Shown: positions 48,259 through 58,087 of the stretch, piece by piece
Layout of the letters: every line of letters begins with the position of its first letter
How positions within the stretch are numbered: the stretch's first letter is position 1
Assembly: GCF_019457515.1 (NCBI RefSeq)
Contig: NZ_CP080421.1
Location: 2,170,001-2,234,000, forward strand
DNA from: Shewanella mesophila
GTDB taxonomy: Bacteria > Pseudomonadota > Gammaproteobacteria > Enterobacterales > Shewanellaceae
Length of the DNA: 64,000 nucleotides
Direction: 5' to 3'
Made by a program: the position numbers and the translations under genes
The notes under the pieces: generated by a model
What the model saw: the letters and a program-made list of their open reading frames with translations, nothing else
Databases searched by the model: none
What the model was told of the DNA's origin: nothing

Positions 48259-49464
48259 ATGGCAAATAACAATACATACGACCATGGGACACACGACCTC
48301 CGAGCCCAAGAGCACTGGGACATTTTTTGCGCTGTAGTCGATAACTATGGTGATATCGGTGTCACATGGCGACTAGCCAAACAGCTCGCCCATGAATACC
48401 AGATAGCCGTAAACCTTTGGGTAGACGATCTCAATAGCTTTTCACACATTTTGCCTGAGCTTAATCCTCGCCAAGCGATACAACGCTTTGATAATGTGAG
48501 CATTAAGTTATGGGATAAGCCTCTCTCGCTCGAATATCAGCCAGGCAGTGTGCTTATCGAAGCGTTTGCCTGTGAGCTTCCGGTCGAAGTCATAGATAGA
48601 ATCACTCACTATCATGGTTCAGCCGAGCTGGCCGCCCCTTTGTGGCTAAACCTTGAGTACTTAAGTGCAGAAGATTGGGTCGATGGTTGTCACGCCCTTC
48701 CCTCTTTACAAGCGAGTGGATTAAAAAAGTATTTTTACTTCCCAGGCTTTAATGAAAAAACGGGCGGGCTTATCTGCGAGCGGGATCTTTTTGCTAAGCG
48801 AACAGATTGGCAATCAGACCCGAGCAACAGAGATAGATTATTTCAACGACTCGGTCTCAAAGGCATCGACGCTGCAGACACTGTTATTAGTATCTTTAGT
48901 TATGAAACTAAGACTTTAGATTCCTTATGTCAGTTATGGCACTCTTCGTCGACCAAAGTTCACGCCTTAGTGCCCATGGGGCGCAGTTTAAATAGCCTAA
49001 CGGGCGTTATAGCGCAGCCGGAACAGGTGTGCCCTGGTCAGCAATTTACCTATGGTAATTTAACCATTCACATCTTACCCATGACAGATCAACAGGGCTT
49101 TGATCGCTTATTATGGAGCTGCGACTTTAATATTGTGCGCGGAGAAGACTCTTTTCTAAGGGCACAATGGGCGGCAAAACCCTTTATTTGGCACATATAT
49201 CCTCAAGAAGATGACTATCATCTAATAAAATTACGAGCCTTTATGGCACTTTATTGTCATAATCTGGCGCCGGAAATCGCTGATAGCTGGCAGGCGCTAA
49301 ATCTTGCCTTTAATGAAGCTGGCGAAAATGACGTGCAAACGCACTGGCAAAACCTCGAATTAGCCAATTTGCCACTCATGCATCATGCTCAGAAGTGGCC
49401 AATTGACGCATTAAATGACACAGATCTTGCTTCGCGACTAGTTCAATTCGTGAAAAATAGCTAA
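48259..49464 (+). CDS. earP: EF-P arginine rhamnosyltransferase
   Basis: A 401-residue glycosyltransferase that attaches rhamnose from dTDP-L-rhamnose to Arg32 of elongation factor P. The N-terminal motif VVDNYGDIG carries D28 and D32, which correspond to the essential Asp pair of Pseudomonas EarP; the nucleotide-sugar region RGEDSFLRAQWAAKPFIWHIYPQED is intact in the C-terminal domain. The protein is about 15 residues longer at the N-terminus than the Pseudomonas one. The efp gene follows after 45 nt. Only a weak ribosome site is visible. Confidence 0.94.
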   Translation: MANNNTYDHGTHDLRAQEHWDIFCAVVDNYGDIGVTWRLAKQLAHEYQIAVNLWVDDLNSFSHILPELNPRQAIQRFDNVSIKLWDKPLSLEYQPGSVLIEAFACELPVEVIDRITHYHGSAELAAPLWLNLEYLSAEDWVDGCHALPSLQASGLKKYFYFPGFNEKTGGLICERDLFAKRTDWQSDPSNRDRLFQRLGLKGIDAADTVISIFSYETKTLDSLCQLWHSSSTKVHALVPMGRSLNSLTGVIAQPEQVCPGQQFTYGNLTIHILPMTDQQGFDRLLWSCDFNIVRGEDSFLRAQWAAKPFIWHIYPQEDDYHLIKLRAFMALYCHNLAPEIADSWQALNLAFNEAGENDVQTHWQNLELANLPLMHHAQKWPIDALNDTDLASRLVQFVKNS

Positions 49465-49509
49465 GATACTGCGTTGAAATAGAGAAAACCTAAAATAGGA
49501 AATAGTGAA

Positions 49510-50070
49510 ATGAAAACTGCTCATGAAATCCGTCCTGGTAACGTGATCATGTTAGATGGCAGCCCATGGGTTGTGCAGAAGACCGAAACAACGCGTTCAG
49601 GCCGTAACGCGGCTATCGTGAAAATGAAATTGAAGAACGTGCTACAAGACTCTTCAACTGAAACGACCTTCAAAGGCGAAGACAAGATGGACGATATCAT
49701 TCTAGATCGTCTTGATTGTACTTATTCTTACTATGCAGACCCTATGTATGTATTCATGGATTCTGAGTACAACCAATACGATGTAGAAGCTGATAACCTA
49801 GGTGATGCAGCAGCTTATATCTGTGACGGTATGGAAGACATTTGCCAAGTAACTTTCTACGACGGTAAAGCAATCTCTGTTGAACTGCCAACGACTATTG
49901 TACGTGAAGTCACTTACACTGAGCCTTCAGCTCGTGGCGATACCTCTGGTAAAGTAATGAAGCCAGCAACTATCACTGGTGGCGGCACGCTAAGTGTTGC
50001 AGATTTCGTTAAAACCGGCGACATGATCGAAATCGATACTCGTACTAACGAATTTAAAAAACGCGCTTAA
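49510..50070 (+). CDS. efp: Translation elongation factor P
   Basis: A 186-residue factor that rescues ribosomes stalled at consecutive prolines. The tip of domain I reads TTRSGRNAA, with Arg32 as the modified residue, in place of the Lys used by the EpmA type. This fits the adjacent earP gene. All three OB-like domains are complete (C-terminal TNEFKKRA). ATAGGAAATAGTGAAATG gives the ribosome site. Confidence 0.97.
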   Translation: MKTAHEIRPGNVIMLDGSPWVVQKTETTRSGRNAAIVKMKLKNVLQDSSTETTFKGEDKMDDIILDRLDCTYSYYADPMYVFMDSEYNQYDVEADNLGDAAAYICDGMEDICQVTFYDGKAISVELPTTIVREVTYTEPSARGDTSGKVMKPATITGGGTLSVADFVKTGDMIEIDTRTNEFKKRA

Positions 50071-50086
50071 TTTTTTAACGTGTTTT

Positions 50087-50115
50087 AAAAAGCCAGCGTA
50101 TATCGCTGGCTTTTT
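50087..50115 (+). terminator. Terminator of efp
   Basis: AAAAAGCCAGCG and CGCTGGCTTTTT form a perfect 12-bp stem with a 5-nt loop. Confidence 0.9.
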
Positions 50116-50333
50116 GCTATCTAAATGCAATTAATCAGATACAAACCCCATGATAATCTCCATATTCAAAATAAAACACCAAATTATTGTTAACCAAATA
50201 TCAATATCAGCAGTATATTCTGTTATTGGTTGAGTTTTTCTTATTACGCCCCTTTTAAAAGCAGAATTTTTTCGTTATTGTTCGCAGACTTAAGTTCAAC
50301 AAATTTTAATTCGAATGCATTTAAGAGGTTTCA

Positions 50334-51548
50334 ATGCGCCCAATCATTAAGTCAAATAAGCTCGATACCGTCTGTTATGACATTCGAGGACCCGTACACA
50401 AAGAAGCCCGTCGTTTAGAAGACGAAGGCCACCGGATCTTAAAACTTAATATTGGTAATCCCGCCCCATTTGGTTTTGAAGCGCCTGAAGAGATTGTCAG
50501 AGATGTGATCCTCAACCTACCGAGTGCACAAGGTTATTGTGAATCTAAAGGCCTATTCTCCGCCAGAAAAGCCATTGTGCAACACTACCAAAGCCAGGGG
50601 TTATTTGGCGTCGACATTGAAGATATTTATATCGGCAACGGCGTATCTGAGCTTATCGTCATGGCGATGCAAGGCTTGTTAAATAGCGATGATGAAGTAC
50701 TCGTGCCCTCGCCTGATTATCCACTATGGACCGCCGCGGTTCACCTCTCTGGTGGCAAAGCGCAGCATTATCGTTGTGATGAAGAGTCAGATTGGTTCCC
50801 GGATCTTGAGGACATCAAGTCTAAGATCACCAATCGCACTCGAGGCTTGGTACTCATTAACCCCAATAACCCCACCGGCGCCGTTTATTCGAAAGAACTA
50901 TTGTTGCAGGTGATAGAACTTTGTCGTCAACACGACATCATTTTGTTCGCCGATGAGATTTACGACAAGATCCTCTACGATGGCGCGGTGCATATCCCGG
51001 CTTCAACGCTCTCGGACGATATTCTGACCGTCACCTTCAATGGTTTATCTAAATCCTACCGCGCAGCGGGATTTCGTGTTGGCTGGATGATGCTATCGGG
51101 GAACCTTAAAGCCGCCAAAAGCTATATCGAAGGGTTAGATATGTTAGCCTCGATGCGCCTTTGCGCCAACGTACCCAATCAACACGCCATACAGACGGCG
51201 TTAGGCGGCTATCAGAGCATCAACGAGCTCGTCGCGCCAACGGGTAGACTCACCATTCAGCGCGACACCTGTTTCGAGCTACTTAACCAGATCCCTGGTG
51301 TCAGTTGTAAGAAGCCCAAAGGCGCACTATATGCGTTCCCTAAGCTCGATGCGAAAAAGTTCAACTTACGCGATGATGAACGTTTGGTACTCGATCTGTT
51401 GAAAGAAAAGAAGATCCTCCTAGTACAAGGTACCGCATTTAACTGGCGTGAACCCGATCATCTGCGAGTGGTGTTCTTGCCCTACAAAGAAGATCTCGAA
51501 AAGGCGATAACCGAATTTGGGGAGTTTCTCGAAACCTATCGTCAGTAA
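50334..51548 (+). CDS. alaA: Glutamate-pyruvate aminotransferase AlaA
   Basis: A 404-residue class I PLP enzyme that makes alanine from pyruvate and glutamate. The PLP lysine is K240 (NGLSKSYRAAGFR), and the signature N-terminus KLDTVCYDIRGPV and LNIGNPAPFGF match E. coli AlaA closely. Upstream lies an AT-rich region of about 200 nt that may hold regulator sites. AAGAGG precedes the ATG. It is followed by its own terminator and then yfbR, the same order as in E. coli. Confidence 0.95.
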   Translation: MRPIIKSNKLDTVCYDIRGPVHKEARRLEDEGHRILKLNIGNPAPFGFEAPEEIVRDVILNLPSAQGYCESKGLFSARKAIVQHYQSQGLFGVDIEDIYIGNGVSELIVMAMQGLLNSDDEVLVPSPDYPLWTAAVHLSGGKAQHYRCDEESDWFPDLEDIKSKITNRTRGLVLINPNNPTGAVYSKELLLQVIELCRQHDIILFADEIYDKILYDGAVHIPASTLSDDILTVTFNGLSKSYRAAGFRVGWMMLSGNLKAAKSYIEGLDMLASMRLCANVPNQHAIQTALGGYQSINELVAPTGRLTIQRDTCFELLNQIPGVSCKKPKGALYAFPKLDAKKFNLRDDERLVLDLLKEKKILLVQGTAFNWREPDHLRVVFLPYKEDLEKAITEFGEFLETYRQ

Positions 51549-51565
51549 TAATCTAGGCCCTCTTT

Positions 51566-51596
51566 AAAGCGATCAAATTGATCGCTTTTTTATTTT
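51566..51596 (+). terminator. Terminator of alaA
   Basis: AAAGCGATCAA and TTGATCGCTTT form an 11-bp palindrome followed by a T run. Confidence 0.85.
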
Positions 51597-51665
51597 CTCC
51601 GCCTCTATTTCTTCACTCAACGCCTGTGTTAATGTGTTGGCACCAGTCGTATAAATAGATTAGTT

Positions 51666-52253
51666 ATGAGCCATTTATTTGCCCATTTAGCCAGAATGAA
51701 GTTAATTCAGCGCTGGCCACTCATGTATAACGTTAGACCCGAAAATGTTCAAGAACACTCACTACAAGTCGCTATGGTTGCACATGCACTTGTGGTGATC
51801 AGCAATAAGAAATTTGATACTGAGCTCAATGCCGAACGTGCCGCGACCATCGCTATCTTTCATGATGCCAGTGAAGTGTTAACAGGCGATCTTCCGACGC
51901 CAGTTAAGTATTTTAACAAGGAAATTGAAGCTGAATACAAAAAAATTGAAGCCATTGCAGAACATAGGCTTTTAGAGATGGTTCCAGACGAATTCAAAGA
52001 TGATTATCGTGAACTATTGACCAGTGAAAACACAGATTTAAAATATAAACAAATAGTTAAGTCGGCCGATACTCTTTGTGCTTACCTAAAGTGCCTAGAG
52101 GAAGAAGGGGCTGGCAATCATGAGTTCAAAACGGCAAAAAAGCGATTGTCTCAATCCTTAGCCAACAATCCAGACCCAGCAGTGAAATATTTTATCGACA
52201 CTTTCATCCCGAGTTTCGAATTAAACTTGGATGACATTAACCGCCTTTTATGA
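51666..52253 (+). CDS. yfbR: 5'-deoxynucleotidase YfbR
   Basis: A 195-residue HD-domain phosphatase that removes phosphate from dNMPs. Metal ligands are H31 (QEHSLQ), H66-D67 (FHDASE) and D135 (SADTLCAY), offset by two from E. coli YfbR; E70 is the expected catalytic Glu. It lies 39 nt before a dGTPase-family gene on the same strand. Together they could control deoxynucleotide pools. Confidence 0.95.
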   Translation: MSHLFAHLARMKLIQRWPLMYNVRPENVQEHSLQVAMVAHALVVISNKKFDTELNAERAATIAIFHDASEVLTGDLPTPVKYFNKEIEAEYKKIEAIAEHRLLEMVPDEFKDDYRELLTSENTDLKYKQIVKSADTLCAYLKCLEEEGAGNHEFKTAKKRLSQSLANNPDPAVKYFIDTFIPSFELNLDDINRLL

Positions 52254-52292
52254 TCAGATCCTTAAGGAACTAATCGCTCAAGAGGAGCAAAG

Positions 52293-53618
52293 ATGACTTC
52301 CGTTCAATGGCATGAAAGACGTTTAGGCGAAGACAAACATCGCCGTAACGATCACCGCAGTCCTTATCAGCGTGATAGGGCTAGGATATTACATTCTGCT
52401 GCATTTAGGCGTTTACAGGCTAAAACCCAAGTGCTTGGTGTTGGCATGAATGATTTTTATCGTACCCGGCTCACACACTCTCTTGAAGTATCCCAAATAG
52501 GCACAGGGATCTGTGCGCAGCTAAAACAAAAGTACCCGCAACTGGCTGGCTTGCTTGATTCCATGAGCCTGATAGAGTCACTCTGTTTAGCCCATGACAT
52601 TGGACACCCTCCATTTGGTCACGGTGGTGAAGTGGCACTTAATTACATGATGCGCAGCGATGGCGGTTTTGAAGGTAACGGCCAAACCTTTAGAATTTTA
52701 ACGGCCTTAGAGCCTTATACCCAATCTTTTGGGATGAATTTGTGCCGTCGAACCTTGCTTGGGATCTTAAAATATCCGGCCTGCCATGCCCAACTGTATC
52801 AATCCTACCCCAAACCTGAAGTCAGTAGTTATCGGCAACTTAAGCCATCTCAATGGCGGCCAGTTAAAGGGATATTTGATGAAGATAAATCGATAGTAGA
52901 TTGGGTACTCGATCCGCTATCGAGTAACGATAAAAACCTCTTTCTATCGACCAAGACAATTGATCCGGCCGAGCACAAGCGGACCCTTTATAAATCACTG
53001 GATTGTTCCATCATGGAACTCGCCGATGATACCGCTTACGCAATCCATGATTTAGAAGATGCGATAGTGATGGGGATTGTTACCCAGGCGATGTGGCAAC
53101 AAGATGTTGCAGATAAACTAGGGGCAAGCACAGACTCATGGATAAAGCAGGAGTTTGCCAACATAGGTGACAAACTGTTTTCTGTTGAAAATCATCTACG
53201 CAAAGATGCCATAGGCACTTTAGTTAATGGCTTTGTCACCGCCATCATCATCCATGATAATCCCGATTTTACGGAGCCTTTGCTGCGTTACAACGCCGCC
53301 TTAGAACAGCCGTTCCAAGAGGCGCTAGACATACTTAAACAATTTGTCTACCAACGAGTGATACGTAAACCTGAAATACAGATGCTGGAATATAAAGGTC
53401 AACAGATAGTAATGGAGTTATTTGAAGCCTTCGCCTCAGATCCCCAGCGCCTATTGCCGCTCAATACCCAAGAGCGTTGGCAACAGACCTTTGACAAGAA
53501 TGGTAATACTCATCGAGTCATTGCCGATTACATATCGGGAATGACCGATGAATTTGCAGCCAGACTACATCAGCATCTGTTTAGTGCTAGAGCGGGTTCA
53601 TTGATTGACCTGCAATAA
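52293..53618 (+). CDS. dGTPase-family (dNTP triphosphohydrolase) HD protein
   Basis: A 441-residue HD-domain enzyme expected to split dNTPs into deoxynucleoside and triphosphate. Motifs are [21 protein letters not shown], the first His in RLTHSLEV, and [13 protein letters not shown] with the HD pair; the later Asp is in [14 protein letters not shown]. It belongs to the dGTPase-like group rather than being an obvious orthologue of E. coli Dgt. AAGAGGAG precedes the ATG. It is probably co-transcribed with yfbR. Some family members protect against phage by removing dNTPs; whether this one does is not shown. Confidence 0.88.
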   Translation: MTSVQWHERRLGEDKHRRNDHRSPYQRDRARILHSAAFRRLQAKTQVLGVGMNDFYRTRLTHSLEVSQIGTGICAQLKQKYPQLAGLLDSMSLIESLCLAHDIGHPPFGHGGEVALNYMMRSDGGFEGNGQTFRILTALEPYTQSFGMNLCRRTLLGILKYPACHAQLYQSYPKPEVSSYRQLKPSQWRPVKGIFDEDKSIVDWVLDPLSSNDKNLFLSTKTIDPAEHKRTLYKSLDCSIMELADDTAYAIHDLEDAIVMGIVTQAMWQQDVADKLGASTDSWIKQEFANIGDKLFSVENHLRKDAIGTLVNGFVTAIIIHDNPDFTEPLLRYNAALEQPFQEALDILKQFVYQRVIRKPEIQMLEYKGQQIVMELFEAFASDPQRLLPLNTQERWQQTFDKNGNTHRVIADYISGMTDEFAARLHQHLFSARAGSLIDLQ

Positions 53619-53643
53619 CAAGCTGCTAGCTTTATAGCACAAC

Positions 53644-53670
53644 AAAAAACGCGCTAATGCGCGTTTTTTT
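53644..53670. terminator. Bidirectional terminator between dGTPase gene and marC gene
   Basis: AAAAAACGCGC and GCGCGTTTTTT form a perfect 11-bp stem with loop TAAT between convergent genes. Confidence 0.9.
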
Positions 53671-53683
53671 TATACGTTTTAAG

Positions 53684-54322
53684 TTAACCAACTAACGTGG
53701 GGAATAGCCCTTTAAAGCCTGCGGCAATAACTTCGATACCAATAGAAAGCATTAACAATCCCATCAAACGAGTTATCACGTTAATCCCTGTCTTGCCGAG
53801 TAGCTTAAAAATCACTGGAGCCATTCTAAATAAGGCAAAACTAGTTAAACCGAAAATAATCACAGTAATCGACATACCGATTAAATCGGTTAATGTTTTG
53901 TGCTGCGCGGCAGAGACAATAACCGAACTAATCGCACCAGGACCCGCCATTAAGGGCAGCGCCAACGGAACAACTGCCACCGATTCCATCCCTGAGGCTT
54001 CACGGTCTTCTTCTTGGTTACGTTTTACTTCACCCAGTTTACCTTGCAGCATCGACATTGCGATAATTGCAATAAGTGCCCCACCCGCGATGCGAAAAGC
54101 TGACAATGAAATGCTAAACATATTTAAAATATGCTGTCCCGCGACTATTGTGACCAACAAAATAATCACCACGGCCAGATTAGCATTCTTAGCAGTTTGA
54201 TTACGCTCCAACTCAGTTTGGTGGCTGGTTAAGCTAACAAAAACGGGCAGCAGTCCTACCGGATTGATGATAGCAACTAGCCCAAGAAAAAATTTAACAT
54301 ATATTGTTAAATCCAATGTCAT
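53684..54322 (-). CDS. MarC-family membrane protein (YchE-like)
   Basis: A 212-residue inner-membrane protein with six predicted helices, two of them marked by the family motifs INPVGLLPVFVSLT near the N-terminus and PLALPLMAGPGAISSVIV in the middle. A polar cytoplasmic loop (KLGEVKRNQEEDREASGM) lies between. MarC proteins have no proven substrate despite the name. It is divergent from adhE, which matches the ychE-adhE pairing in E. coli. Both share the intergenic region with the HexR-like site. Confidence 0.88.
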   Translation of the reverse strand: MTLDLTIYVKFFLGLVAIINPVGLLPVFVSLTSHQTELERNQTAKNANLAVVIILLVTIVAGQHILNMFSISLSAFRIAGGALIAIIAMSMLQGKLGEVKRNQEEDREASGMESVAVVPLALPLMAGPGAISSVIVSAAQHKTLTDLIGMSITVIIFGLTSFALFRMAPVIFKLLGKTGINVITRLMGLLMLSIGIEVIAAGFKGLFPTLVG

Positions 54323-54643
54323 GTCCTCAGTGACTTTTACTAGGTTTTAATACTAGGTGATAAAAGTGAGATGTTGAAAAAACGCTACTCTACATTATTG
54401 TCAGGAATTCGAGAAATGAGATTTTCTATCACAATTCACAACTTTGACTTAAATTTTCTATTTTTAATGCCACATTGGGTATGAATCATCCAAACAAGTC
54501 AGTAACTTCGTTATTTTATTACATAACCGACCAAAAACGTGGTTAAGATCACGGATAAACCGACGCTTTGGGTGTAATTTTTCTTCACGGAGAACATTTA
54601 GCCAAAACCAATTTTGGCTAAATATTTTTCAAGGATCTTAATT
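54323..54643. promoter_or_regulatory. Divergent control region of marC-like gene and adhE
   Basis: About 320 nt that separates the two divergent starts. It contains the HexR-like site at 54509-54523 and AT-rich stretches. Short elements reminiscent of CRP/FNR half-sites (for example TTGACTTAAATTTT around 54445) are too weak to call. Confidence 0.5.
54509..54523. promoter_or_regulatory. HexR-like operator upstream of adhE
   Basis: CGTTATTTTATTACA matches 13 of 15 positions of the remembered HexR consensus. It lies 120 nt before the adhE start. adhE is, as I recall, a known HexR target in Shewanella. Confidence 0.6.
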
Positions 54644-57262
54644 ATGAACGTGACAAACGAACAGGAACTCAACCTACTGGTAGAACGGGTCGCTAAGGCC
54701 CAAGCCCAATATGCCAACTTCAGTCAACAACAGGTAGACAAGATCTTCCGTGCCGCAGCATTAGCCGCCGCTGACGCCAGAATTTCGCTTGCTAAAATGG
54801 CGGCAACTGAAACGTCTATGGGCGTAATTGAAGATAAAGTGATTAAAAACCACTTTGCATCTGAGTACATTTACAACAAGTATAAAGATGAAAAGACCTG
54901 CGGCATCTTAGCCGAAGATCCGACTTTTGGTACCATTACCATTGCCGAACCCGTGGGCATTATCTGTGGCATAGTACCCACTACTAACCCAACTTCAACG
55001 GCGATATTTAAGGCTCTTATCAGCTTAAAGACACGTAATGGTATTATCTTTTCGCCCCACCCTCGCGCAAAAGCCTCGACAACCACTGCCGCTAGAATCG
55101 TACTCGATGCCGCAATCGCCGCAGGCGCACCAAAAGATATTATCGGTTGGATTGACGAACCGAGTGTTGCACTGTCAAACCAATTAATGACCCATGACAA
55201 AATCAACCTGATCTTAGCAACAGGCGGCCCTGGCATGGTAAAAGCAGCCTATTCATCAGGAAAACCCGCAATTGGTGTTGGCGCGGGTAACACGCCTATC
55301 GTGATCGATGAAACGGCCGATATTAAGCGCGCTGTGAGTTCAATATTGATGTCAAAAACCTTCGATAACGGAGTTGTATGTGCTTCAGAACAAGCTGTTG
55401 TCGTTGTCGATGAGATCTATGATGCAGTTAAAGAGCGTTTTGCTAGCCATGGCGGCTATATATTGTCCACCAAAGAAGCGAAAGCGATGCAAAAGGTTAT
55501 CCTTAAAAATGGAGGTCTTAATGCCGATATTGTAGGCCAGAGCGCTGCGACCATTGCAGCTATGGCTAATATAAAGGTACCGGCATCGACCAAGGTCTTG
55601 ATTGGGCAAGCCACGGATATTTCAGAAGCCGAAGCCTTCGCCCACGAAAAGCTCTCTCCGTTACTGGCGATGTACCGCGCGAGCAATTTTGAACAAGCGA
55701 TGGATAAGGCAGAAGCCCTTGTTACCCTTGGCGGTATCGGTCATACATCGGGGCTGTATACAGACCAAGATACCCAAACGGATCGCGTCAGAGCCTTTGG
55801 TTTTAGAATGAAAACCGCACGCATCTTAATCAATACCCCGGCATCTCAAGGCGGTATTGGCGATCTGTATAACTTTAAGCTAGCGCCTTCTTTGACTCTT
55901 GGCTGTGGTTCTTGGGGCGGTAACTCAATCTCTGAAAACGTAGGGCCAAGCCATTTAATCAACAAGAAAACCGTTGCTAAGCGAGCCGAAAATATGTTGT
56001 GGCATAAACTTCCCTCTTCTATCTATTTCCGTCGCGGTAGCTTACCTATCGCCCTAGAAGAACTTAGCGATAAGAAACGCGCGTTAATCGTAACAGACAA
56101 GTATCTGTTCAATAACGGTTATTGTGATGAAACGATTAAGATACTCAAAGCGCAAGGTCTAGAAACCGACGTCTTTTACGATGTCGAAGCCGATCCAACC
56201 CTTGCTATCGTTAATCAAGGCGCCAAAATGGCACAGAGTTTCCAGCCTGACGTGATCATCGCCCTCGGCGGTGGTTCGCCTATGGATGCGGCTAAGATCA
56301 TTTGGGTGATGTATGAGCATCCTGAAGTTGATTTTGCTGACTTAGCGTTGCGCTTTATGGATATCCGTAAGCGTATCTATAAGTTCCCTAAAATGGGGAA
56401 GAAAGCGATGATGGTAGCGGTGCCAACTACCTCAGGCACAGGCTCTGAAGTTACTCCTTTTGCGGTCGTTACCGACGAAAAAACGGGTATGAAGTATCCG
56501 ATCGCAGATTACGAATTGACACCGAACATGGCGATCGTCGATCCCAATTTGGTGATGGATATGCCAAAGTCATTAACCGCCTTTGGTGGAATAGATGCGG
56601 TCACTCATGCACTCGAAGCTTACGTCAGTGTAATGGCAAATGAATATAGTGACGGTCAAGCACTGCAAGCACTTGAGCTACTATTTAAACACTTACCAGA
56701 TTCATACAACTTTGGCGCGAAAGCCCCAGTTGCTCGCGAGAAGGTTCATAATGGCGCAACAATCGCTGGTATCGCATTTGCTAATGCCTTCTTAGGTATC
56801 TGTCACTCTATGGCACATAAGCTGGGCGCGGAGTTCCATATCCCTCACGGACTCGCTAATGCTCTACTTATCGACAACGTGATTCGATTTAACGCGACCG
56901 ATATGCCAACTAAACAAGCGGCATTCAGTCAATACGACCGACCTAAGGCTCTTTGTCGGTACGCAAAGATAGCTGAACATCTAAACCTTAAAGGCGCTAT
57001 AGGCGACGGCATTAGTGATGAAGAAAAAGTGGAAGCATTGCTCGAAGAGATCGATAAACTCAAGAAGACGATTGGCATTCCGGCTTCGATCCAAGAGGCA
57101 GGAGTCAACGAAGCCGATTTCTTTGCCAAGCTCGATGAGCTAGCCGAAGATGCGTTTGATGATCAATGTACCGGAGCAAACCCACGTTACCCCTTGATCG
57201 CTGAACTAAAAGCACTGCTTACTGCCAGTTTTTACGGCAAAAAGTATCAAGATATCAACTAG
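54644..57262 (+). CDS. adhE: Bifunctional acetaldehyde-CoA/alcohol dehydrogenase
   Basis: An 872-residue fusion that reduces acetyl-CoA to acetaldehyde and then ethanol. The N-terminal aldehyde dehydrogenase half has catalytic C246 (NGVVCASEQ), identical in number to E. coli. The C-terminal iron-dependent alcohol dehydrogenase half has GGGSPMDAAK and the iron-binding GIDAVTHALEAYVS and CHSMAHKLGAEFHIPHG. The frame is open to a TTG at 54614, but AAGGA lies just before the ATG at 54644, so I start there. AdhE forms spirosomes in relatives. A terminator follows. Confidence 0.95.
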   Translation: MNVTNEQELNLLVERVAKAQAQYANFSQQQVDKIFRAAALAAADARISLAKMAATETSMGVIEDKVIKNHFASEYIYNKYKDEKTCGILAEDPTFGTITIAEPVGIICGIVPTTNPTSTAIFKALISLKTRNGIIFSPHPRAKASTTTAARIVLDAAIAAGAPKDIIGWIDEPSVALSNQLMTHDKINLILATGGPGMVKAAYSSGKPAIGVGAGNTPIVIDETADIKRAVSSILMSKTFDNGVVCASEQAVVVVDEIYDAVKERFASHGGYILSTKEAKAMQKVILKNGGLNADIVGQSAATIAAMANIKVPASTKVLIGQATDISEAEAFAHEKLSPLLAMYRASNFEQAMDKAEALVTLGGIGHTSGLYTDQDTQTDRVRAFGFRMKTARILINTPASQGGIGDLYNFKLAPSLTLGCGSWGGNSISENVGPSHLINKKTVAKRAENMLWHKLPSSIYFRRGSLPIALEELSDKKRALIVTDKYLFNNGYCDETIKILKAQGLETDVFYDVEADPTLAIVNQGAKMAQSFQPDVIIALGGGSPMDAAKIIWVMYEHPEVDFADLALRFMDIRKRIYKFPKMGKKAMMVAVPTTSGTGSEVTPFAVVTDEKTGMKYPIADYELTPNMAIVDPNLVMDMPKSLTAFGGIDAVTHALEAYVSVMANEYSDGQALQALELLFKHLPDSYNFGAKAPVAREKVHNGATIAGIAFANAFLGICHSMAHKLGAEFHIPHGLANALLIDNVIRFNATDMPTKQAAFSQYDRPKALCRYAKIAEHLNLKGAIGDGISDEEKVEALLEEIDKLKKTIGIPASIQEAGVNEADFFAKLDELAEDAFDDQCTGANPRYPLIAELKALLTASFYGKKYQDIN

Positions 57263-57273
57263 TCTCGTGATAC

Positions 57274-57309
57274 ATAAAAGTAGGGCGCCGTAAGGCGCCT
57301 TACTTTTAT
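57274..57309 (+). terminator. Terminator of adhE
   Basis: A 16-bp stem with one G-U pair (ATAAAAGTAGGGCGCC with its partner) closes a short loop and ends in T-rich sequence. Confidence 0.85.
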
Positions 57310-57448
57310 AGCCATCAGTCATTAGCACCCACGAGACTAGCGGCTCTACTAAACAAATTTTATTTGTCCACACCATAGAAATTATTCGCTGTCGGACATC
57401 GCCTAACTGAGATATAAAACCTGCCCCAGTTTTGCGAGCACCTTCTAA

Positions 57449-58087
57449 TTGAACAGCTTACCCCCGATCGGCATAACCCAAGATATCTTTGACCATATTT
57501 GTGAAAATATCGCCGACAAAGGTTACGTCGTATTACACAATCTGTTTCCTATCGCTGAACTCAATCACTTAGTCGATAATTTAAGCCAAATGGATACGGC
57601 CGAATTTAAACCAGCAGCAATTGGCAGGCAAAAAGACCAGCAAGTTGTCGAAGCGATCCGCAGCGATAGAATCTGTTGGTTAGATCGCACAATGGACTTT
57701 GCTTCGCCCTACTTCGATTGGTCAGAACAATTGAGACTCGCGATTAATCGCTACTTTTTTTTAGGCTTATTCGATTATGAGACCATGTTTGCTTACTATG
57801 AACCGGGTGCCTTTTATAAGCGCCATGTCGATGCCTTTAAAGGCCAATCTAACCGCAAATTGACTAGCATTCTCTATTTAAACAGAGAGTGGCAACAGGG
57901 CGACGGTGGTGAGTTACTTATGTACCGCCATGATGAATCTGCGCCATTTGAAATCGTCGAACCTCGTTTTGGCACTATGGTTATCTTCTTAAGCGAGCTG
58001 TTTCCCCATGAGGTGTGCCAGTCTCATAAGGATCGTTACAGCCTCACGGGTTGGTATCGTATAAATGAAGGCATCCCGTTAGATTAA
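57449..58087 (+). CDS. 2OG-Fe(II) oxygenase, prolyl-hydroxylase-like
   Basis: A 212-residue cupin-fold dioxygenase. The iron ligands are H and D in RHVDAF (about residues 130-132) and the distal His in LFPHEVCQS, with the 2-oxoglutarate Arg in KDRYSLTGWYR. The overall pattern (YYEPGAFYKRHVD, LTSILYLNREW, GGELLMY) is that of P4H/PHD-type enzymes. A related Pseudomonas protein hydroxylates a proline of EF-Tu. The start is TTG at 57449; no clear ribosome site is seen, so it is uncertain. Its target here is not known. Confidence 0.85.
   Translation: MNSLPPIGITQDIFDHICENIADKGYVVLHNLFPIAELNHLVDNLSQMDTAEFKPAAIGRQKDQQVVEAIRSDRICWLDRTMDFASPYFDWSEQLRLAINRYFFLGLFDYETMFAYYEPGAFYKRHVDAFKGQSNRKLTSILYLNREWQQGDGGELLMYRHDESAPFEIVEPRFGTMVIFLSELFPHEVCQSHKDRYSLTGWYRINEGIPLD

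Noticed and set aside
50116..50333. Possible Lrp sites before alaA
   Set aside because: The region is AT-rich and the best match to the Lrp consensus is too loose to separate from background.
54614..54643. TTG start for adhE 30 nt upstream
   Set aside because: The AAGGA ribosome site lies between this TTG and the ATG at 54644, and the extra residues are not found in AdhE.
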